Shown: in pieces, positions 17,462-27,874 of the stretch
Numbering within the stretch: position 1 is the first letter of the stretch
How the letters are laid out: the number at the start of each line of letters is the position of its first letter
Origin: Verrucomicrobiota bacterium
GTDB taxonomy: Bacteria; Verrucomicrobiota; Verrucomicrobiia; Chthoniobacterales; Terrimicrobiaceae
Direction of reading: 5' to 3'
NCBI GenBank assembly: GCA_026398275.1
Contig: JAPLTF010000027.1
Span: 1-64,000, forward strand
Length of the DNA stretch: 64,000 nt
Made by a program: the position numbers and the translations under genes
The notes under the pieces: generated by a model
Databases searched by the model: none
The model's input: only the letters and a program-made list of their open reading frames with translations
Told to the model about the DNA's origin: nothing

Positions 17462-17492
17462 CAAGCGCTCTACCAAGCTGAGCCACGGCCCG
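17419..17492 (-). tRNA. tRNA-Pro(GGG)
   Basis: CGGGCCG...CTTGA ATGGGGT TCAAG...GCGAGTTCAAATCTCGCCGGCCCGA folds as cloverleaf, anticodon GGG. Confidence 0.93.
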
Positions 17493-17604
17493 TGACGGAA
17501 TGAGGACAGTCGCGCAGACGGGTGGGGGATTCAAGAACGAAATTTGAAACGATATTGCGGGAAGGGGCGGGAGTGTCTAATGTCGCGTTTCAACCATCAC
17601 TTTT

Positions 17605-18369
17605 ATGCGCAAAAAAATCATCGCCGCGAACTGGAAAATGAACATGACCATCTCCGAAACGGAGAGCTTTCTCGAGGACTTCCGCCTCGATGTGGAGGAG
17701 GTGAACGGGGTCGAGATCGTGATCGCTCCGCCCTTCACCGCCCTGGCCAAGCTGTCGGAGCTTCTGGGGGGATCGCAGAAGATCCGGCTCGGCGCGCAGA
17801 ACATGTATTTCGAGATGTCCGGCGCCTACACCGGCGAGGTCAGCCCGGCGATGCTGAGGGAATTGTTCGTCCGCTACGTCATTCTCGGCCACAGCGAGCG
17901 GCGGCAGCTGTTCGGGGAGACCGACGCGCTGATCAACAAGAAGGTTCATGCGGCGCTCGCTTCCGAGCTGAAGCCGATCCTCTGCGTGGGCGAGACGCTT
18001 GCCGAGCGCGATGCCGGGCAGGAGAAGGCCGTGCTCGAAACCCAGTTGAAGGGCAGCCTTGCGGGGGTGACCGCCGAGCAGATGCTCGACGTGGTCGTGG
18101 CCTACGAGCCGGTCTGGGCGATCGGAACCGGGCGCAATGCGTCCCCCGAACAGGCCCAGGACGCCCATGCGCACGTCCGCTCGGTGCTGGCTTCGCTGAC
18201 CGATGCCGAGACCGCCGAGAAGGTCCGCATCCAATACGGTGGCAGCGTGAAGCCGGCGAATGCTCCGGTCCTCATGAGCCAGCCGGATATCGACGGCGCG
18301 CTGGTGGGCGGTGCAGCCCTCGAGCCCCGCAGCTTCTCGGAGATCGTGAAGGCAGCGGTTCCGGCGTAA
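17605..18369 (+). CDS. tpiA: Triosephosphate isomerase
   Basis: RKKIIAANWKMNMT...VILGHSERRQLFGE...AYEPVWAIGTG...IQYGGSVKPAN. Confidence 0.97.
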   Translation: MRKKIIAANWKMNMTISETESFLEDFRLDVEEVNGVEIVIAPPFTALAKLSELLGGSQKIRLGAQNMYFEMSGAYTGEVSPAMLRELFVRYVILGHSERRQLFGETDALINKKVHAALASELKPILCVGETLAERDAGQEKAVLETQLKGSLAGVTAEQMLDVVVAYEPVWAIGTGRNASPEQAQDAHAHVRSVLASLTDAETAEKVRIQYGGSVKPANAPVLMSQPDIDGALVGGAALEPRSFSEIVKAAVPA

Positions 18370-18432
18370 GGAGCCGCCAGACAAGCGAGTGGCTGGCACG
18401 TCTGTCAGGGAGTGCCGGCCGCCGCGCGTTTT

Positions 18433-19281
18433 TCAGGACAGCTTGAAGAATCCTTCGGCTGTCTTCTCAGTTGCGGCGGCGATCTGTTCCAGGGTCGTTC
18501 CGCGGACCTCGGCAATTTTTTCCGCGACGAGCCTTGTATGGGCAGGCTCGGCGCGCTTCCCCCGGTTCGGGATGGGAGCCAGATACGGGCAGTCGGTTTC
18601 CACCATGAAGGCATTTTCCGGAACCATGGCCACGACCTCGCGGACGATCGGGGCATTTTTAAATGTCACGATGCCTGTGAACGAGACGATGTGGCCCATG
18701 GCGAGGATTTCCTCCGCCTGGTCCGGCATGTTGCCGAAGCAGTGAAAGACTCCGCGCACCCGTCCTGTGTAGGGCTTTAAAATTTCAATCGTGTCATCCC
18801 AGGCGTCGCGCTGGTGGATCACGACATTGAGCCCGAGTTCGCAGGCGAGATCGAGCTGGGCCGAGAACGCCTCGGCCTGCGCGGAGCGGTAGGATCCGTC
18901 AACGATCATGGCTTCGGTGTCCTCCGCCATTTCGGCCTGGAGGGCGGAGAGAGCCGGGGACGACGCGAGGCGTTCGGAGGGAGGGTGATGGTAGTCGAGT
19001 CCGGTTTCGCCAATCGCCGCCACTTTCGGGTGGGTCGCGAGACCGCGCAGCACGTTGAGCCAGTCTCCGGATTCCTCCTCCACGTTCGTGGGATGGAGCC
19101 CGACAACCGCGTAGATCGAGGGATATTTGTCCGCGAGGGCGACCGCCCTCCGGCTGCTTTCGATGCCGGTTCCGATGGTGATGATCCGGTGGACTCCGGC
19201 CTGCCGGGCCCGCTCCAGGGCGGCGTCGAGGTCGGCGGCAAAGTCCGGGTAGTCGAGGTGCGCATGGGTGTCAGTAAGCAT
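18433..19281 (-). CDS. TatD-family DNase
   Basis: MLTDTHAHLDYPDF...AIGETGLDYHH...GVFHCFGNM...VETDCPYLAPIPNRGKR. Confidence 0.95.
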   Translation of the reverse strand: MLTDTHAHLDYPDFAADLDAALERARQAGVHRIITIGTGIESSRRAVALADKYPSIYAVVGLHPTNVEEESGDWLNVLRGLATHPKVAAIGETGLDYHHPPSERLASSPALSALQAEMAEDTEAMIVDGSYRSAQAEAFSAQLDLACELGLNVVIHQRDAWDDTIEILKPYTGRVRGVFHCFGNMPDQAEEILAMGHIVSFTGIVTFKNAPIVREVVAMVPENAFMVETDCPYLAPIPNRGKRAEPAHTRLVAEKIAEVRGTTLEQIAAATEKTAEGFFKLS

Positions 19282-19282
19282 G

Positions 19283-20467
19283 TCAGTTCAGGAGTTGATA
19301 CCAGGTGCTCCGGCGGTGGGGTTCATAGCCGGCTTCGCGGATCAGGCGTTCGATGTCGGCGGCCGAGAGCCGGAACGACGTTCCAGCGCTGGAGACGACG
19401 TTCTCCTCCATCATCACGCTGCCGAAATCGTTGGCGCCGAACTGCAGCGCGATCTGCCCGATCTTTGGTCCCTGGGTGACCCACGAGCTCTGGACGTTCT
19501 CAAAATTATCCAGGAAGATCCGTGCGATCGCCTGGGTGCGGAGGTATTCCGCGCTGGTGACGGTCTCGGCGCGGAGCTTCGTGTGCTCGGGTTGGAACGT
19601 CCAGCAGATGAAGGCCGTGAACCCGCCGGTTTCGTCCTGCAGGTCACGGAGCCGCCCGAGGTGCGCGATCCGGTCGTCGAGGGATTCGACGTGCCCGAAC
19701 ATCATGGTGGCGCTGGATCTCAGGCCGAGCTGGTGGGCCTGGCGCATGACATCCAGCCACTGGTCGGAGTTGCATTTCAGCGGGGCGATCCGGTCGCGGA
19801 CGGCGTCCACCAAGATCTCTCCACCGCCGCCGGGGATCGATCCGAGACCGGCCTCGATGAATTTCGAGATGACCTCGCGAACCGGCATTCCGAAGACATG
19901 CGAGAAATGGTTGAACTCCGGCGGGCTGAACCCATGGATGTTGATCTGCGGGTATTTCTCCCGGATGTGGGATAGCATGTTCAGGTAGAAATCGATTCCG
20001 AGCTTCGGATGGTGCCCGCCCTGGAGCAGGACCTGGACTCCGCCTTCCGCCGCCAGCTCGTCGAGCTTTTCGTCGATTTCATCGAGCGTCAGGACGTAAT
20101 GGTCGTCGTCCTTTTCCGTGCGGTAGAACGCGCAGAATTTGCAGTAAACATTGCAGACGTTCGTGTAGTTGATGTTGCGGTCGACGATGTAGGTCACGAC
20201 GTCGTTGCCCCTGCCGTCGTAGGCGGCGGCCTTCGCAGCCTTGCGGCGGGCATCCGCCAATGACCCGAGCACCTCGAGCGGCAGCTCGTGCAGCGCGCGG
20301 GCGTCATCGGGGGTGATCCGCCCGCCGTCCAGGATTTTGTCCACCAATTCGTCTTCTGCGCAGATTACAGACATAACCGGCACCCTAGCCCCCGCTGCCG
20401 CCGATTTCAACCGCAGGTTCGCCGTAAATATTTCCTCGCCGAAAGGAGGCGAATTGACGAGTATCAA
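19283..20467 (-). CDS. mqnC: Cyclic dehypoxanthinyl futalosine synthase (radical SAM)
   Basis: NINYTNVCNVYCKFCAFYR (CxxxCxxC), VQVLLQGGHHPKLGIDFY, GAGLGSIPGGGGEIL-type motifs. Confidence 0.9.
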   Translation of the reverse strand: MILVNSPPFGEEIFTANLRLKSAAAGARVPVMSVICAEDELVDKILDGGRITPDDARALHELPLEVLGSLADARRKAAKAAAYDGRGNDVVTYIVDRNINYTNVCNVYCKFCAFYRTEKDDDHYVLTLDEIDEKLDELAAEGGVQVLLQGGHHPKLGIDFYLNMLSHIREKYPQINIHGFSPPEFNHFSHVFGMPVREVISKFIEAGLGSIPGGGGEILVDAVRDRIAPLKCNSDQWLDVMRQAHQLGLRSSATMMFGHVESLDDRIAHLGRLRDLQDETGGFTAFICWTFQPEHTKLRAETVTSAEYLRTQAIARIFLDNFENVQSSWVTQGPKIGQIALQFGANDFGSVMMEENVVSSAGTSFRLSAADIERLIREAGYEPHRRSTWYQLLN

Positions 20468-20493
20468 AGTTCGCCAATTCCCCGCAACTTCTC

Positions 20494-22263
20494 ATGAATT
20501 TCCGGCATTTTGTTCTGGCTGCGCTGCTTTTCCCCGTGATGGGTGCACGCGGCGACCTCTCGTCCAGCGAGGGGCAGCCGGATATTTTTTCCGGGCTTTA
20601 TGAGAACGGGGCCTTTCAATCGCCCACATTCGTCAACTCGGTGGTGGGGTGGAACACGTTTTATAATGCTGGTTTTCGCGGGTCGGGGAGGGTGATCGCC
20701 AATGTCGAGGCCGGCCTGGTTTGGAGCGGGCACGATGTGTTCCTGCGCCCCGCGAGTTCCCTGCCAGCCGTGGGCATGACGTATGCTGGGACAGGCGCAT
20801 TGAATGAGGTCGACTACCACGCAACCATGGTCGGCCATGTTCTGGCGGGCGCGGGCTACGTGCCCGGGACCGACCCTGTGGATTACTACCTCTACAGCCT
20901 CGGGATGGCCCCCATGGCGCAGATCTGGTCCGGGGCGATCGCGACTGAATATTCACCGACCGACACCGGGTCATTTTCCACAACCACCAATTCGACGGTA
21001 TCAGTCTATCGGGCGTTCTTTCAGGGCATCGGCAATGTGAAGCCGGATGCGATCAACAGCAGTTGGGGCGGCGCGGATCTCCAGTCTCCCGAGGTCGTTG
21101 CCATCGAAGGGTTGGCCCGGCAGAACCCCACGGTCGCCTTCGTGGCGTCCGCCGGAAATGGAGGCAACGCCTCCGTCTCCGCGCCGGGGTCGACCTTCAA
21201 CAGCATTACGGTCGGTTCGCTGGGCGGGAGCACATTTTTAGAACCCTCTTCCTTTAGCTCCCGGGGGCCTGCAGAATTCTACAACCCGGTGACCGGCCAA
21301 ACCCTGACCGGCGTTCGCGCGGCGGTGGATATTGCCGCTCCCGGAGAGCTTCTCTTTCTGGCGGCCTATCTTGGCCCGACGGGTTCTCTTGGCGCCTCGA
21401 CGGACCCCAACATCATGCAGATTGTTCAGAATCCCTCGCCATCCAACCTGAATTGGGTCAACCAGGATGGGACGAGCTTCTCTTCGCCGATCGTCGCCGG
21501 CGGGATCACGTTGCTCAAAGATGCTGCGGCAAACGCGCTTTTCTACAACCTGAACGGCGTCGCCTCGGCGAATGACACGCGCGTGATCAAATCAGTTCTG
21601 ATGGCCGGAGCCACGGAGACCGTGGGCTGGAACAACGGGCAGTCTGTCAACGGGGACGGGGCGATTCTAACGACCCAGGCCCTCGACTATGCGACTGGAG
21701 CCGGGGCGCTCAACCTGGACACCGCAGTGGGAATCTACCTGCTCTCAGGAACCCGCGATGTTGCGGGATCCGGCGGAGGGGCGATCTCGGAAAGCGGCTG
21801 GGATTTTGGCACGGTCGGACGCTCCCAATCGAACGACTACCTGTTCACTAATCCGTTCGAGACGCCCGTCGAGCTCACGATCTCGCTGAACTGGTTTGCG
21901 GGATCATCCTTCAACAACACATCTGGACTCGGCGAGAATCTGAGCTTTTCCGACCTGAACCTTCAGGTCTGGACGGTCGTGAATGGCGCATTGACGACGC
22001 TCGTTGCCGAATCCGCCTCGATCTACAACAACGCCGAATTCCTCCGGGTCGACCTGCCGGCAGGCACGTATGCCCTCCGCATCACGTTTAACGGCGTCGT
22101 TTACGAGACCGTCCCCGACAGCGTAACCGGGGAGGAATATGGCCTGGCCTGGCAGGCCGTCCCCGAGCCAGCCAGCATCGTTCTGCTGCTTCTCGCCGGT
22201 GTGGTGATTGGCCTGAAGGTGCGCATAAACCGTTCCGGGAAGGTCCGCCAGCCGGCGCCGTGA
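20494..22263 (+). CDS. S8 (subtilisin-like) serine peptidase with PEP-CTERM anchor
   Basis: Signal peptide; NSSWGGADL, DGTSFSSPIVAGG; C-terminal VPEPASIVLLLLAGVVIGLKVRINR. Confidence 0.85.
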   Translation: MNFRHFVLAALLFPVMGARGDLSSSEGQPDIFSGLYENGAFQSPTFVNSVVGWNTFYNAGFRGSGRVIANVEAGLVWSGHDVFLRPASSLPAVGMTYAGTGALNEVDYHATMVGHVLAGAGYVPGTDPVDYYLYSLGMAPMAQIWSGAIATEYSPTDTGSFSTTTNSTVSVYRAFFQGIGNVKPDAINSSWGGADLQSPEVVAIEGLARQNPTVAFVASAGNGGNASVSAPGSTFNSITVGSLGGSTFLEPSSFSSRGPAEFYNPVTGQTLTGVRAAVDIAAPGELLFLAAYLGPTGSLGASTDPNIMQIVQNPSPSNLNWVNQDGTSFSSPIVAGGITLLKDAAANALFYNLNGVASANDTRVIKSVLMAGATETVGWNNGQSVNGDGAILTTQALDYATGAGALNLDTAVGIYLLSGTRDVAGSGGGAISESGWDFGTVGRSQSNDYLFTNPFETPVELTISLNWFAGSSFNNTSGLGENLSFSDLNLQVWTVVNGALTTLVAESASIYNNAEFLRVDLPAGTYALRITFNGVVYETVPDSVTGEEYGLAWQAVPEPASIVLLLLAGVVIGLKVRINRSGKVRQPAP

Positions 22264-22397
22264 GAAAATGCCCGCGCGGAACGCCCCGCGCCAACATTTT
22301 TTCAAAAATTCCCTTGCCAGTGCGGCGCGCATCCCTAGTCTTTCCCTCCCGCTCAATGTCGGGATTTTAACCAAAAACATTCACTGTTCTTTATTTT

Positions 22398-22715
22398 ATG
22401 GCATCACCATCAGCCCAAAAAATCCGAATCCGGCTCAAAGGATTCGACTACCGCATCCTCGATGCGTCCGCGCATGAGATCGTGGAGACCGCGAAGCGCA
22501 CCGGATCCAAAGTCACCGGACCGATCCCGCTTCCGACCCGCATCGAAAAATTCACCGTCAACCGCTCGCCGCACGTCGACAAGAAGTCGATGGAGCAGTT
22601 CGAAATCCGCACCCACAAGCGGCTTCTCGACATCGTCGAGCCCACGGCCAAGACCGTTGACGAGCTCCGCAAACTGAACCTCCCGGCCGGGGTCGACATC
22701 ACCATCAAGATCTGA
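22398..22715 (+). CDS. rpsJ: 30S ribosomal protein S10
   Basis: [57 protein letters not shown]. Confidence 0.98.
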   Translation: MASPSAQKIRIRLKGFDYRILDASAHEIVETAKRTGSKVTGPIPLPTRIEKFTVNRSPHVDKKSMEQFEIRTHKRLLDIVEPTAKTVDELRKLNLPAGVDITIKI

Positions 22716-22720
22716 CCGTT

Positions 22721-23368
22721 ATGAGCATTGGACTTCTCGGAAAAAAACTTGGCATGACCCGCGTCTATGATGACAAGGGCCGCTGCACACCAGCCACCGT
22801 CATCGAGGCGGGCGGCAATCGCATTCTTCAAACCAAAAACGCGGAGAAGGACGGCTACACGTCGGTCCAGATCGGTTTTGACGACCAGAAACCCCAGCGC
22901 GTCACGAAGGCGCAGACCGGGCACTTTGGCAAAACCACCTCGACGCCGAAGCGGTTCATCCGGGAGTTCCGACTCGCCGCAGGCGAAACCGCTCCGGAAT
23001 CCGCGGACGTCGCGGTCACGGTCTTCGAGACCGGACAGTTCGTGGACGTGATCGGCCAGTCGAAAGGCAAGGGCTTCCAGGGCACGATCAAAAAGCACAA
23101 CTTCCATGGCCAGCCGATGACCCACGGTTCGACGATGCACCGCCGGAACGGCGCCATCGGCAACCGCTCGACCCCGGGCCGCGTCTGGAAAAATATGGGC
23201 ATGCCCGGACACATGGGCGACGAGCGCGTCACGCTTCAAAACCTCCGCGTGCTTCAGGTGCGCGGCGAAGAGGGCGTGATTGTCGTCAGCGGAGCGATCC
23301 CCGGAGCCAAGGGTTCCTACGTGATCGTCCGGCCTTCGAAGAAAAAGAAGCCCGCCGCGAAAAAGTAA
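22721..23368 (+). CDS. rplC: 50S ribosomal protein L3
   Basis: [17 protein letters not shown]...[22 protein letters not shown]. Confidence 0.98.
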   Translation: MSIGLLGKKLGMTRVYDDKGRCTPATVIEAGGNRILQTKNAEKDGYTSVQIGFDDQKPQRVTKAQTGHFGKTTSTPKRFIREFRLAAGETAPESADVAVTVFETGQFVDVIGQSKGKGFQGTIKKHNFHGQPMTHGSTMHRRNGAIGNRSTPGRVWKNMGMPGHMGDERVTLQNLRVLQVRGEEGVIVVSGAIPGAKGSYVIVRPSKKKKPAAKK

Positions 23369-23534
23369 CCACCTCATCCCTGGGCGACCGGGGACGGAAT
23401 TTCCAGCCGCTCCGGTTTTCCATCGGGGCGGCCTTTTTCGTTTGCGCGCCCGGCAGGGCGCACCCACCCGGGGGTTGAAATCCCCTGCCCGCCCTTCGCC
23501 TGTCTTCGTTTCCCCTGCCGGACAGGCCCTATTG

Positions 23535-24953
23535 TCAGCCGCATGAATTTCCGTCCGGCGTGCAGCCGAATAGCCGTCGGTCCTGGATGATCGCGGCGAC
23601 TTCTTCGGGGACCATCTTTTTCCATGCGGAATCACCTTTGCGGATGAGGGCGAGGACGTCAGCGGAGCGGATGGGGAGAAACTCCGGCTGGTAGCCCCTG
23701 ATGCCTTCGATGAATTTGTTTTGGAGAAGATGGGTGTAGAGGTGGGTGAGATTGGGGGCCACGTGGAAGTTGTCCGCCGTGACGACCCGGCCATCGGGCA
23801 TGAGGCGGGGGTAGGCGTAGAGCTTGACCCCGTTTTTGAAGAGTCGGCCGAGGCCTTCGAGGATGCCGCCCTCGAGGTCGGCGTAGAATTTTTCCTCAAA
23901 GATCTCATGCATGCCCGGGATCCCGAGCGGGAGCCCGATCATCTTGTCGGTGTAGATCGTGAGGTAGTTGACGAGTCGATGGAACTCGCCGTAGTTCGAG
24001 ATCAGGACGGTGCGCCCCAGCGCGCCGAGCATGTCCACGCGGTCGAGGAAATCGCGGAGGTCGAGGTGTCCGGTCGAGAGCAGGTTTTTCATGGTGATCT
24101 CCATGAGGATTTCCGGCTGCGTGCCCTGGACCTGCTCCTCCTTCTCAAACATCCTGAGCGCGCAGTCGAGCATGTCGTTGGTGATGTGGGTGACCGGGCG
24201 GAAGCTGCCGCGCTCGACGAGGAGCGGCTTTTTGTAGAACGCGTCCGCCGCCTGCACGACCTCTCCGTCCGAGCGGAAGAGCGTCGCATTGGTGAGACCC
24301 TGAACGACGAGCTGCAGGCTCATGATCCGGTTGTCCACGCCGGGAAATGCCGGGCCGGAAAACCGGATCATGTCCACGATGATCCGGCCGGGCGACAGGT
24401 CGTCCATGAGCGCTGCGATGAGGCTCTCCGGCTTTTCTGCGAGGTGGAAGGCGGCATGGACGAGGTTCACCCCGAAGATGCCGAGCGCCTCCTGCTGCTG
24501 CAGGTTTTCCAGATCCAGCATGCGGACATGGAGGATGATTTCGCTGAAAGGGGCGCGGGGCGCGTGCTGGAAGCGGAGGCCGGCCCAGCCGTGGGACTCA
24601 TCGTGGCGGCGGAAGCTGCGGGCGGCGACGGTATCGGCGAAGACAAAAAACTGGCGCTCCGAGCCGACGGTGGCGTCGAGGCGTTCGATCAGGAGCCCGA
24701 CCTCGTGGGTGAGCATCGTGTCGAGCCGGGCGCGGCTCACGTAGCGCTCGCACGTCCCGTAAATCGCATCGCTAAAAACCATGTCGTAGGCCGAGATCGA
24801 CTTGGCGATCGTTCCCGCGGCCCCGCCGGCGGAAAAAAACCGTCGCGCGACCTCCTGTCCGGCACCGATCTCCGCGAAGGTCCCGTAGAGCCTCCGGTCC
24901 ATGTTGATCTCAAAGGCCTTCTTCCCGACGTGCTGGTCAATTCCCTGTGCCAT
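23535..24953 (-). CDS. Conserved protein of unknown function
   Basis: Long [69 protein letters not shown]. Confidence 0.8.
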   Translation of the reverse strand: MAQGIDQHVGKKAFEINMDRRLYGTFAEIGAGQEVARRFFSAGGAAGTIAKSISAYDMVFSDAIYGTCERYVSRARLDTMLTHEVGLLIERLDATVGSERQFFVFADTVAARSFRRHDESHGWAGLRFQHAPRAPFSEIILHVRMLDLENLQQQEALGIFGVNLVHAAFHLAEKPESLIAALMDDLSPGRIIVDMIRFSGPAFPGVDNRIMSLQLVVQGLTNATLFRSDGEVVQAADAFYKKPLLVERGSFRPVTHITNDMLDCALRMFEKEEQVQGTQPEILMEITMKNLLSTGHLDLRDFLDRVDMLGALGRTVLISNYGEFHRLVNYLTIYTDKMIGLPLGIPGMHEIFEEKFYADLEGGILEGLGRLFKNGVKLYAYPRLMPDGRVVTADNFHVAPNLTHLYTHLLQNKFIEGIRGYQPEFLPIRSADVLALIRKGDSAWKKMVPEEVAAIIQDRRLFGCTPDGNSCG

Positions 24954-25002
24954 GGCGCGGGACGCTACCACAGGCGGCAGGGCGCTGGGAAGAGGATCAG
25001 CG

Positions 25003-26070
25003 TTATTTCGGCAACCTCTGCTCGCTGGCGGGCTGTTCGGGCGCGGCTGGTTCGGCTGCGGGCGGCGCGGTCAGCAGGCTCACGAGCCGCTGTCCGGATT
25101 CCGTGAGGCGCGGACTCCCGGCCGGTCCGCCGATCAGGCGGCGGGTGGCGAGGGCGTAGGAAGTTGAGGAATCCTTCACCCATGCCACCTCGGGGGCGGT
25201 CACCGGTTTTTGCGATGCGACGGCGTGGACGGGGAAGCCGGTTCCCGTGAAGGAGATCGTCCATGCGGGGGGGCTGGCGATTTCTCCGGCCGGCACGAGC
25301 CACGGGCAGTTATGCAGGATCGAGAGGTCGGGGGAGTTGGGGATGGTGAGTTTGAAGACCGGCTCCAGCCCGGCGAGGAATTTTGTGATCCGAAAACCGG
25401 GATCCCTCGCGGATGCGAGCAGGATGGCCGACGGGTCGGTGCCGGAGAGGTTCATGCCGTTGAAGAGCCCGTGCTTGTTGGGGTCCCCGGAGGAGCGGGC
25501 GGCATACCAGGCCTCGAAATTTTCGCTGAGCAGGATGCCGATCTCGAAATGCACATGCGCCCGCTGGCGGTCAATGCCCGCCCCGGAAAAACCAAGCCGT
25601 CCCAGGACCTCCCCCTGGCGGACGATTTGGTCGGGCTCGACCGCTGTCGACGCGAGGTGGGCGTAGAGGGTGTAGATCGGACATCCCTCGATCCGGTGTT
25701 CGACGACGATGTATCGGCCGTAATTTGACGCGCCGGCTTCCTTGCTCACGTGGACCACCCGCCCTGCGGCGGAGGCAAGGATGTCATCGAGCGGGTTGCC
25801 CGACGGGTCCCGCTGAAGCGGCTGGATGTCGACACCCTCGTGAAGCGTGGCGTAGACCACGCCTTGCGGCGTTCGCTGCGGGCCACGCACAAATCCGAAT
25901 CGCCCGCCCTCCCACGGGTAGCTTTTCTCGCCCTCGAAATCCCTCTCGACATACATGTAGAAGTCTTCCGGGCGCCCTTCGAGGAGCGCGCGGTTCCTGG
26001 TCGGGAAATCGAAGAGCGCGGCCTGCACCCCGGAGATGGCGAGAAGGGCCGCGAGCAGACGCAGGATCAT
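25003..26070 (-). CDS. M23-family (LytM) peptidase-like secreted protein
   Basis: LHEGVDIQPL...AAGRVVHVSKEAGASNYGRYIVVEH...YTLYAHLAS. Confidence 0.85.
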   Translation of the reverse strand: MILRLLAALLAISGVQAALFDFPTRNRALLEGRPEDFYMYVERDFEGEKSYPWEGGRFGFVRGPQRTPQGVVYATLHEGVDIQPLQRDPSGNPLDDILASAAGRVVHVSKEAGASNYGRYIVVEHRIEGCPIYTLYAHLASTAVEPDQIVRQGEVLGRLGFSGAGIDRQRAHVHFEIGILLSENFEAWYAARSSGDPNKHGLFNGMNLSGTDPSAILLASARDPGFRITKFLAGLEPVFKLTIPNSPDLSILHNCPWLVPAGEIASPPAWTISFTGTGFPVHAVASQKPVTAPEVAWVKDSSTSYALATRRLIGGPAGSPRLTESGQRLVSLLTAPPAAEPAAPEQPASEQRLPK

Positions 26071-26603
26071 TGTTTCTTTTCTTTGACCGGCTTCTCTTTG
26101 ACTGGCTTTTTCCCGAATTCCGACTCCCGGCCGATGACCGGATACTTTGTTTCGAGCTGCGCCACCTCATCGGGAAGGATCCCCCCCGGAACGTAAAGGA
26201 TGCCATCCCGGACCCGCTGCTCGATGCGCAGCGCGGCAGCGACCCGGCCGTTGACCATGATCACCGCCAGCTTTCCGCGGTCCTCCGTGGTGAACTGGTC
26301 GAGCTTGTCCGCCCCGTGCGCGTCCAGACGGAAATACGCCGCGATCATCCCGTCGCGCCCGGGAAATGGATAGAATGAGGTGATGTCCTTCTCGGTCACG
26401 ATCGGCACCTTCCGCAGGAACACCCGTTTTTGCGGGGTGGTCAGTTCGACCGGGGTGACGAACGATTCCCCCTCCTTCTCGTTGCCTTCGCAGAACAGCC
26501 TGACGCTGACCGGCGGGGCCTTCTTTTGCCCGGCCTGGAGCAGGAGCGGAAAAAGGACGAGGAGGACGGGCAGGAGGCGGATGAGCGGGCGCATGGCTGA
26601 CAT
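26067..26603 (-). CDS. Secreted hypothetical protein
   Basis: Signal peptide MSAMRPLIRLLPVLLVLFPLLLQAG; overlaps downstream peptidase gene. Confidence 0.65.
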   Translation of the reverse strand: MSAMRPLIRLLPVLLVLFPLLLQAGQKKAPPVSVRLFCEGNEKEGESFVTPVELTTPQKRVFLRKVPIVTEKDITSFYPFPGRDGMIAAYFRLDAHGADKLDQFTTEDRGKLAVIMVNGRVAAALRIEQRVRDGILYVPGGILPDEVAQLETKYPVIGRESEFGKKPVKEKPVKEKKQ

Positions 26604-26661
26604 GGTATTTGAAGCAAATGGATTTGCAACCGTCCGTGCGGTGCGATAGGGACATGTTCGT

Positions 26662-27336
26662 ATGAAACACGCCGTGCTTATTTTACTGGCTACAGGACTG
26701 GCCCCGCTTCTGGCCCAGACCGCAAAGCCCAAGGCCGGTCCCGTTGACGCGGCGACTGCATTTGCCATCGCCGCGCCGGATGAGAACAGCCCGTTCTTCA
26801 TGGACCCTCTCAGCGCCGCCCGGACCCGCAATGCGGATTATGCCGGCCGCGATGCGAACGACACCATCGCCGAATACCCGCAGAGCAGGAACACGTCGGG
26901 CAGCGCGGTGGCCCAGATCAAGGGGTTCTTCGGAGGCATGTTCTCCTCCGTGAACCTCGGCCCGATCCGCACCGCCCCCACCACCGAGAAGCTGGAGGTC
27001 GAGCCGGCGAAATTTTCCCTGCAGGACCGCCGGGAGGTGAACGTCACCTACACGATCCGCAACAACACGAAACAAATCTCACGCCTCGAATACCCGACGA
27101 CCCAGAGGATCGACATCCTGACCCACGATTCCAAAGGCATCGTCATCGACCGCTGGTCCGACGACCGCGCATTCCAGCCCGAGGAGGGGATCGTGGTCAT
27201 CAACCCGAAGGAGCGGATCGAATATCAGGAAAAGATCCCGACCCGCGAGATGAAAGCCGGCGAGAGCTACCGCGTGGAGACGTTCACGACCAGCTCGGAG
27301 AAATTCCAGTCCGAGAAGCTGATCAACCCGGAGTAG
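26662..27336 (+). CDS. Secreted protein with BsuPI-like domain
   Basis: NVTYTIRNNTKQISRLEYPTTQRIDILTHDSKGIVIDRWSDDRAF. Confidence 0.65.
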   Translation: MKHAVLILLATGLAPLLAQTAKPKAGPVDAATAFAIAAPDENSPFFMDPLSAARTRNADYAGRDANDTIAEYPQSRNTSGSAVAQIKGFFGGMFSSVNLGPIRTAPTTEKLEVEPAKFSLQDRREVNVTYTIRNNTKQISRLEYPTTQRIDILTHDSKGIVIDRWSDDRAFQPEEGIVVINPKERIEYQEKIPTREMKAGESYRVETFTTSSEKFQSEKLINPE

Positions 27337-27556
27337 CCCGGGATTTTTTCGGAAGTATTCGCACTCCCCGAAAGGCTTCTCGGTGACGGCTTTCGGGGGA
27401 GGGAACACCTCAAATCCAAACCCCCTTTTTAAAAATACGCTTGACCTCCTCTGCTGATACGTAATTTTCGCCACCCGCACCTGACAAATTTAAAAATTAT
27501 TTGTTGCCAAAGTGCGGGACGCTCAATACTGCATCTCTTAACCAACACATCCAGCC

Positions 27557-27802
27557 ATGTCCGAAAAAACCATTGAAGAAAAAGTGAAAGATATCATCGT
27601 CGAGCAACTCGGCGTTAACCCAGAGCAGGTCACCCCGAGTGCCTCCTTCATCGAAGATCTCGGAGCCGACTCACTCGACACCGTCGAGCTCGTCATGGCC
27701 TTCGAGGAAGAATTCGGCGTGGAAGTGCCCGATGAGGACGCGGAGAAGCTCCAGAGCGTCGGCGACGTCATCAAATACATCGAGGAGAAAGCCGCGAAGT
27801 AA
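27557..27802 (+). CDS. acpP: Acyl carrier protein
   Basis: [44 protein letters not shown] (DSL motif). Confidence 0.98.
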   Translation: MSEKTIEEKVKDIIVEQLGVNPEQVTPSASFIEDLGADSLDTVELVMAFEEEFGVEVPDEDAEKLQSVGDVIKYIEEKAAK

Positions 27803-27826
27803 CCCTCTCGCGTTTTTCAGTTTTGA

Positions 27827-27853
27827 AACACCCCGCCCGGTGCGGGGTGTTTT
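27827..27853. terminator. Intrinsic terminator between convergent acpP and leuS
   Basis: AACACCCCGC-ccgg-tGCGGGGTGTTTT. Confidence 0.75.
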
Positions 27854-27874
27854 CATTTCTGCACCCGGTGCTGG

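Noticed and set aside
23721-25106. 461-aa + strand ORF opposite the unknown protein
   Set aside because: Repeated HVEH/DVVHER-type biased composition typical of antisense ORFs in GC-rich DNA; the minus-strand protein is better supported.
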